Assembly: GCA_014155875.1 (NCBI GenBank)
Contig: JACEFZ010018156.1
Coordinates: forward strand, 186,001 to 250,000
Length of the DNA: 64,000 nucleotides
DNA from: Cepaea nemoralis
Taxonomy: Eukaryota > Mollusca > Gastropoda > Stylommatophora > Helicidae
Direction: 5' to 3'
This document shows, in pieces, positions 52,801-61,800 of the stretch; the stretch's first letter is position 1; each line of letters starts with the position of its first letter. The notes below the pieces were generated by a model that saw only the letters and a program-made list of their open reading frames with translations, searched no databases and was not told where the DNA came from. Both the position numbers and the translations under genes were made by a program.

Positions 52801-55800
52801 ATCCTCTAAGAGAAGAGGATGTAAGGAGAACTTTTAATCAGAAAGCGGTGGGAACGATTAGTAGTATGATTCTTCGCTGGCTGTTGAACGAGGGGACTGA
52901 GCATGTATGGGAAAGTCCTGAGTGCAGTGATGTCGGTTCTTAACTCAACTCAATCGTCTAAGACTGTGATGTGACAATGGTTGTTAGTACAGGGTGATGG
53001 TCACTGCTTACATCTTCTAAGACTGTGATGTGACAATGGTAGTACAGGATGATGGTCACTGCTTACATCCTCTAAGACTGTGATGTGACAATGGTAGTAC
53101 AGGATGATGGTCACTGCTTACATCCTCTAAGACTGTGATGTGACAATGGTAGTACAGGATGATGGTCACTGCTTACATCTTCTAAGACTGTGATGTGACA
53201 ATGGTAGTTAGTACAGGGTGATGGTCACTGCTTACATCCTCTAAGACTGTGATGTGACAATGGTAGTTAGTACAGGGTGATGGTCACTGCCTACATCCTC
53301 TAAGACTGTGATGTGACAATGGTAGTTAGTACAGGGTGATGGTCTCTGCCTACATCCTCTAAGACTGTGATGTGACAATGGTAGTTAGTACAGGGTGATG
53401 GTCACTGCTTACATCCTCTAAGACTGTGATGTGACAATGGTAGTTAGTACAGGGTGATGGTCACTGCTTACATCCTCTAAGACTGTGATGTGACAATGGT
53501 AGTTAGTACAGGGTGATGTTCACTGCTTACATCCTCTAAGACTGTGATGTGACAATGGTAGTTAGTTATTACAGGGTGATGGTCACTGCTTACATCTTCT
53601 AAGACTGTGATGTGACAATGGTAGTTGTACAGGGTGATGGGTCACTCTTACATCCTCTAAGACTGAGTGATGGTGACAATGGTAGTTAGTACAGGGTGAT
53701 GGGTCACTGCTTACATCCTCTAAGACTGTGATGTGACAATGGTAGTTAGTACAGGGTGATGGTCACTGCTTACATCCTCTAAGACTGTGATGTGACAATG
53801 GAGTTAGTACAGGGTGATGGTCACTGCTTACATCCTCTAAGACTGTGATGTGACAATGGTAGTTAGTTATTTACGGGTGATGGTCACTGCTTACATCCTC
53901 TAAGACTGTGATGTGACAATGGTAGGTTAGTACAGGGTGATGGTCACTGCTTTACATCTTCTAAACTGTGAGGTGACAATGGGAGTTAGTTATTACAGGG
54001 TGATGGTCACTGCTTACATCCTCTAAGACTGTGATGTGACAATGGTAGTTAGTTATTACAGGGTGATGGTCACTGCTTACATCCTCTAAGACTGTGATGT
54101 GACAATGGTAGTTAGTACAGGGTGATGGTCACTGCCTACATCCTCTAAGACTGTGATGTGACAATGGTAGTTAGTACAGGGTGATGGTCACTGCTTACAT
54201 CCTCTAAGACTGTGATGTGACAATGGTAGTTAGTACAGGGTGATGGTCACTGCCTACATCCTCTAAGACTGTGATGTGATAATGGTAGTTAGTTATTACA
54301 GGGTGATGGTCACTGCTTAATCCTCTAAGACTGTGATGTGACAATGGTAGTTAGTACAGGGTGATGGTCACTGCCTACATCCTCTAAGAGAAGAGGATGT
54401 AAGGAGAACTTTTAATCAGAAAGCGGTGGGAACGATTAGTAGTATGATTCTTCGCTGGCTGTTGAACGAGGGGACTGAGCATGTATGGGAAAGTCCTGAG
54501 TGCAGTGATGTCGGTTCTTAACTCAACTCAATCGTCTAAGACTGTGATGTGACAATGGTTGTTAGTACAGGGTGATGGTCACTGCTTACATCTTCTAAGA
54601 CTGTGATGTGACAATGGTAGTACAGGATGATGGTCACTGCTTACATCCTCTAAGACTGTGATGTGACAATGGTAGTACAGGATGATGGTCACTGCTTACA
54701 TCCTCTAAGACTGTGATGTGACAATGGTAGTACAGGATGATGGTCACTGCTTACATCTTCTAAGACTGTGATGTGACAATGGTAGTTAGTACAGGGTGAT
54801 GGTCACTGCTTACATCCTCTAAGACTGTGATGTGACAATGGTAGTTAGTACAGGGTGATGGTCACTGCCTACATCCTCTAAGACTGTGATGTGACAATGG
54901 TAGTTAGTACAGGGTGATGGTCTCTGCCTACATCCTCTAAGACTGTGATGTGACAATGGTAGTTAGTACAGGGTGATGGTCACTGCTTACATCCTCTAAG
55001 ACTGTGATGTGACAATGGTAGTTAGTACAGGGTGATGGTCACTGCTTACATCCTCTAAGACTGTGATGTGACAATGGTAGTTAGTACAGGGTGATGTTCA
55101 CTGCTTACATCCTCTAAGACTGTGATGTGACAATGGTAGTTAGTTATTACAGGGTGATGGTCACTGCTTACATCTTCTAAGACTGTGATGTGACAATGGT
55201 AGTTAGTACAGGGTGATGGTCACTGCTTACATCCTCTAAGACTGTGATGTGACAATGGTAGTTAGTACAGGGTGATGGTCACTGCTTACATCCTCTAAGA
55301 CTGTGATGTGACAATGGTAGTTAGTACAGGGTGATGGTCACTGCTTACATCCTCTAAGACTGTGATGTGACAATGGTAGTTAGTACAGGGTGATGGTCAC
55401 TGCTTACATCCTCTAAGACTGTGATGTGACAATGGTTAGTTATTACAGGGTGATGGTCACTGCTTACATCCTCTAAGACTGTGATGTGACAATGGTAGTT
55501 AGTACAGGGTGATGGTCACTGCTTACATCTTCTAAGACTGTGATGTGACAATGGTAGTTAGTTATTACAGGGTGATGGTCACTGCTTACATCCTCTAAGA
55601 CTGTGATGTGACAATGGTAGTTAGTTATTACAGGGTGATGGTCACTGCTTACATCCTCTAAGACTGTGATGTGACAATGGTAGTTAGTACAGGGTGATGG
55701 TCACTGCCTACATCCTCTAAGACTGTGATGTGACAATGGTAGTTAGTACAGGGTGATGGTCACTGCTTACATCCTCTAAGACTGTGATGTGACAATGGTA

Positions 55801-58800
55801 GTTAGTACAGGGTGATGGTCACTGCCTACATCCTCTAAGACTGATGGCAGTGTACTGTCATTTCTGCTGCTCTATGAAAGAGTGTTGGTGGAGTTTCCAG
55901 ATACCGAAGCAGCCTTAGATTGGAACTGCTGCATGGCCCCTCTGTTTCTAGTTCTCTGTTGTTGAACTGGCAACATCTCAGAGATGATATAAGGACAATG
56001 AAGTCACCAGCTATTATAGCTTTCTTCAGGGCTGGCATAAAGTCTGGTAAATTTGCTACTGGGGAAGAGGAAGGGAGGAAGGAGGAATGTGCAGAGTATC
56101 CTTGGTAGATAACTTTATCATCTGGTGGTCAGTGTTGCTGCATATGGTGGCTTGGACATCTCTGCTTTCACTCATGTTTGCACATACCTTGAATTCAGAT
56201 CAATAATTGTGGGATATATCTTGATACCTGTTAACAGTGAATATGTATGATCCCATACAAACAGTGTGTAGCCGAGCATATGTTACTTTGTTTACACATA
56301 TAATGTTTATTACTTTTATTATATTAGATATCATATATTCATTGAAATACATTTCTTTTCTTCTTAATCTTCTTCTTTTTCTTCTTCTCCTTACACTGCT
56401 CCTTCTTTTCCTTTTTCTCCACCTACGTCTTCTCTTACTACTACTTCTTCTTCTTCTCCTTCTCCTACTTCTTTTTTTTCTTCTTCTCTTCATTTTTCTT
56501 GTTTCTTCTTTTCCTCCTCCTTTTCTTCTTCTACTGCTAGTGCCTCATTTACCTCCTGCTTCTTCTTCATCTTCTTCTTCTCTTACATTCTCAGCTTATT
56601 CTTCTCCTACTAGCTCAGCTTCTTCTTCTACATCTCCTCCTCCTCCTCGTTCGCTGTTGTTATAATAATGTCTACTTAAAAAGTCCAGTTTTTTTTTTAT
56701 TATGTTGCTGTAATTGAGAGCTTGCGCAGTCTCCCAGATAACTTGTGTCGATGTTTATCTCTCTGGGCCAGCAGTCGGTTAACAATTGCTAGTAAAGCAC
56801 ACGACAGTTTTGAATGATATGCTGTGCTTGTCCACTTGTGTTTAGAAAAAAACAGTAATAGAAAGCACAATTGCTGGAAGACAAGGCAGGGTCTCAGCAG
56901 CGTGACGGAAGACTCAGGTCATTAAAGACGCCCTAGACGTGAAACAATGGGAGACATAAAAACACACGAAGAAGAGAATTACAGACGGAGATGAATATTA
57001 AATGGCCATAGAGGGCGCTGCAGGAGACAGCACAAGATAGCACGGCTTGGCGGAGTTTGGTTGAGGGCCTTTTACTCAAAGGATGATACAGGGCAGAAGA
57101 AGGCATCAAACCACACAAGGCAGGGAAACTGGCAAAGGATTGTGTGTCTTCCCAGGGGGCTGAGTGGTCTCGAGGTATGGCTCAAGTGCTGGAGGTCACG
57201 GGTTCAAGCCCCAGTAAGGGCCAGGATTTTTTCATGTGGACTTCTAATAACATCGGACACCCATATGTATTGTTGCGCATGAAAAAAATCCCTTGGAAGT
57301 TAGAAATCGAAAAAGAGTAGCCTAACGGCGCTGCCCGGGCAAAATTTGGAGTTTAAAATCTACCCAATGTATTTCAGGATTCTCGCCAGTGCTACAGAGT
57401 TAGTGCACTGAGCTGAGATTCTCCGGACTCAAGCTTGAGTTAGGAGTAGAACAGAGCACTTATAGGTTATACCCGTGTGCCGTGATGTTGATCCGTAGAC
57501 TAAACTAAACCAAACTAGGCTTGGACATTTGTTCTTACTTAAGTCATGATATCATGGCCTTTAAGACATTCACATATATACTGAGTTTAGTTTAGTTTAG
57601 TCGACGGATCAACATCACGGCACACGGGTGTAACCCATAAGTGCTCCGTTCTCCTTCTAACTCAAACCTGAGTTTTTCGATTTCCAACTGCCAAAGGATT
57701 TTATACGTGTGCAACAATACACACGGGCGTCCGATCTCATTACCCAGAGACCAGGGGGAATTTATTACTACAAGTCCACGTGAAAAAATCCCTGTCCTCA
57801 CTGGGGCTTGAACCCAGGACCTCCAGCACTCGAGGCAGACACCATACCTCGAGACCATGCATCCCCCTGGCATGTTTATTTCTTTCTGTGGCAGAATGGT
57901 TTCTTGCGAAAGGGCTATAAGTACTTGATGTTCAGGCAGCACCTTTACCAGTTTCGTTATTTTATTCTGAAGTCCAGCTTGATTCCACCGGCGGATGCTG
58001 ATATTCCCTAAAGTTAATTTGTCACATGTAGCCTGGGGCTGGACTTTCATGTATAGACTCGGTAACTGACATGACGCCCGAGCTTGTATAGATTATTTGT
58101 TCTGACTGGCATTGGGAGATATTGGGTTTGTGCAGCAGGCATCTTCATCTCACTTGTCTTTTTCTGTGACTTCCCGGGTTCTTGGTTTAGTCACCCCTAC
58201 TGATTCTGGAAAAGATCACTATACTTGGGAGTTCAGATGGGATTCACAGAAATGAATTCCCCACTAGTCACAGGCAAACATGTTGCAATTGTTTCCCAGT
58301 TTTGTGGCCAAACATTCACTGTGACCATGTTACATCCTGCATTCACCATCAATCCTGATATCAACAGTCGAACAACAATGTCCGATGGTAGAAGCAATAT
58401 CAGGTCATGTTGTGTGATTGCCGCAGCTGGGACACTGGGCGTGGCCAGTCCCTTCTACATTTGGAGACAGTCCTGAATATCACCACTGCTTTTTTGGGAT
58501 GATTTTGATATAGTGAGGAACTGATAAGAAAAGATGATAGACGAGTAACAAAGTTACAGGACACATTTAACACATGTGGGGGTTTGGGTTGGTGCAAACT
58601 AGAGCTTGGATACCGTACCTTTACCTTAGGGTGCCCCAATTTGCTCCCAAATCAGACATACTGTCAGGCACTCAGATGCAGCCACAGAGTGAGAACAGTA
58701 TCACCACGAGAAGGCATTACAATACATTAGTATAAGAGAGGTCATAGTTTTCCATTAAGAGTATAACAGTAGCTTTCATGGCTACCACAGCACCTTGTGT

Positions 58801-61800
58801 GTGAGAGGCTATTAGCTGGCATGTCAACATCCATTTATGTAGGCAATACACCAGGACACAGACTCTAGTGCTACCCTGTAGACACTAGTGTACGGATAAC
58901 TCACCTGATACTGGTACCATCCAGCATCATTGGAGTGTACTCCTGAGTGCCTTCAGACTCCGAGCTTGCCTCCGCCTGAAGTGCTTCCATGTCTTGGAAC
59001 ATATAGCCAATATCTAAATATAATAACAGCAATAACAGCAACAGATGAAACTCATTACTAATCTCCTTATTGTTGTATCCCACAAATGACAGTAACAATT
59101 ACAACAATTGTCAACCATTCTTGAATCTCCTTACTGCTGTATCTTACACCTAACAGTAACAATAATAAGTGAAACCATTCTTGAATCTCCTTTCTGTTGT
59201 GTCGCACAAATAACAGTAACAATAACAACAGGTATCCTTACTGTTGTTTCGCACAAATAATAACATGTATTAACCCTTCTTGAATCTCCTTACTGATGTT
59301 ACACAAAAATTCAATATGACAGTTTCAGCCGTACTAAGAACACTATTTTTTTTAAATATAATTAATACAGATAACAAAATGGCCCATGATTCTCATATCT
59401 AGGTTGCCACAGGACAGATGGATGTTCTCAATAGTTTTACTTTGCTGGTTGGTTGGTGCTGTGCAACAGGCTCTTAATACTGTTTACCCTGTCTTCTAGC
59501 AAATGTATGGTGTAAATAGTTCAACAAGAAATAATGTATTTACCCTCTGTCTTCTAGAAAATGTATAGTGTAAATAGTTCAACAAGAAATGATGTATTTA
59601 CCCTCATTAGCATCAGTTTTCTTATGTACAATATGTATCTCATCCCCATGATGCAGCTCCCTGCGCTGTCAATGAACAAATCAATAAGTGCTGTCAGTAA
59701 ACAACTACTTACTCAAGTCCTACACTGTCAATGAACAAATCAATGTGCTGTCAGTAAACAACTACTGACTCAAGTCCTACACTGTCAATGAACAAATCAA
59801 TAAGTGCTGTCAGTAAACAATTACTGACTCAAGTCCTACACTGTTAATGAACAAATCAATAAGTGCTGTCAGTAAACAACTACTAACTCAAGTCCTACAC
59901 TGTCAATGAACAAATCAATAAGTGCTGTCAGTAAACAACTACTGACTCAAATCCTACACTGTCAATGAACAAATCAATAAGTGCTGTCAGTAAACAACTA
60001 CTTACTCAAGTCCTGCACTGTCAATGAACAAATCAATAAGTGCTGTCAGTAAACAACTACTTACTCAAGTCCTACACTGTCAATGAACAAATCAATAAGT
60101 GCTGTCAGTAAACAACTACTGACTCAAGTCCTGCACTGTCAATGAACAAATCAATAAGTGCTGTCAGTAAACAACTACTGACTCAAGTCCTACACTGTCA
60201 ATGAACAAATCAATAAGTGCTGTCAGTAAACAACTACTTACTCAAGTCCTACACTGTCAATGAACAAATCAATAAGTGCTGTCAGTAAACAACTACTTAC
60301 TCAAGTCCTACACTGTCAATGAACAAATCAATAAGTGCTGTCAGTAAACAACTACTAACTCAAATCCTACACTGTCAATGAACAAATCAATAAGTGCTGT
60401 CAGTAAACACCTACTTACTCAAGTCCTGCACTGTCAATGAACAAATCAATAAGTGCTGTCAGTAAACAACTACTGACTCAAGTCCTACACTGTCAATGAA
60501 CAAATCAATAAGTGCTGTCAGTAAACAACTACTGACTCAAGTCCTGCACTGTCAATGAACAAATCAATAAGTACTGTCAGTAAACAACTTCTGACTCAAG
60601 TCCTGCACTGTCAATTAACAAATCAATAAGTGCTGTCAGTAAACAACTACTAACTCAAGTCCTAGCACTGTCAATGAACAAATCAATAAGTGCTGTCAGT
60701 AAACAACTACTGACTCAAGTCCTAGCACTGTCAATGAACAAATCAATAAGTGCTGTCAGTAAACAACTACTGACTCAAGTCCTGCACTGTCAATGAACAA
60801 ATCAATAAGTACTGTCAGTAAACAACTTCTGACTCAAGTCCTGCACTGTCAATTAACAAATCAATAAGTGCTGTCAGTAAACAACTACTGACTCAAGTCC
60901 TGCACTGTCAATGAACAAATCAATAAGTGCTGTCAGTAAACAACTACTGACTCAAGTCCTGCACTGTCAATTAACAAATCAATAAGTGCTGTCAATAAAC
61001 AACTACTGACTCAAGTCCTACACTGTCAATGAACAAATCAATAAGTGCTGTCAGTAAACAACTACTGACTCAGTCCTACACTGTCAATGAACAAATCAAT
61101 AAGTGCTGTCAGTAAACAACTATGTATTCAAGTCCTGCAATGTTAACAAATGAGTAAAAAATTTTATCTGTAAACAACTATTTACCCAAGTTACCACATG
61201 TCAGGTAATTGAATCTAGATTTTTATTATAATGTAAAAACAAAAATAAGATAATGGAAATGGAAAGAAGCTGTTGAAGATATATTACCTACATATGTGTT
61301 TCTTTGCAATGTCTTTTAGCTGATATTGTTTGTAAATAACTTTGCATACTTTTAGATTGTCATTTTATATACCAGGGAAAGTCATTACGTAATGGACTGT
61401 TATTATAAAGTGCATGAAAGAGTCTTGACAATGAAAAATCTTATTTCAAGACACGAACTGGTTCTTACACAATACCCCATGTAGGGATCATGAGGATCGA
61501 GCAATCTGTACATGTGCAATAGTGGTTACAAAATGGCTGCCCCATAACTGACTTGCACTGTGGAAGAATGAGGCATTATTCTTTTTTATTTTTTGTGTGG
61601 TCAGGGGGCGTGAAACTGTGAAATCTACAGAATGATGGTCCAGTATGGAGACAGGTGTTTGAGATGGGGAAGAGTATGAAAGATTTCAAAATTAAGACAA
61701 AGCATCACTGATGAACAGCATAGTGGAAGACCTTTACTCTGTCCTGCTCGAGAAGGAAATGCTTTTCTCCATAACACTGTGATAGGAGACTAATACTGGG

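Larger units (their letters stand above)
51390..55850. repeat. 59-bp minisatellite, about 70 copies, derived from the LINE endonuclease
   Basis: The unit is agtacagggtgatggtcact, gcttacatcctctaagactg and tgatgtgacaatggtagtt (plus strand). Variants insert ttatt. Read on the minus strand, a unit encodes HITVLEDV(S/G)SDHHPVL, the endonuclease SDH motif of the surrounding LINE. The array thus lies between, and is made of, the element's own sequence. Two 146-bp inserts (52811-52956, 54389-54534) and their surroundings repeat with an exact 1578-bp offset. Copies at 53600-54000 carry unusual one-base indels. Confidence 0.95.

Noticed and set aside
56237..56665. 142-codon Leu/Ser-rich ORF and the reverse Arg/Lys-rich ORF
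   Set aside because: This is a low-complexity TTC/TCC tract; composition explains both frames.
58625..58660. 36-bp candidate CHFR exon ([11 protein letters not shown]) with ctgacag and gtaaag borders
   Set aside because: It would keep the frame (phase 2 in and out) but has no similarity to CHFR and does not fix the phase gap. It lies beside LINE ORF1 remnants.
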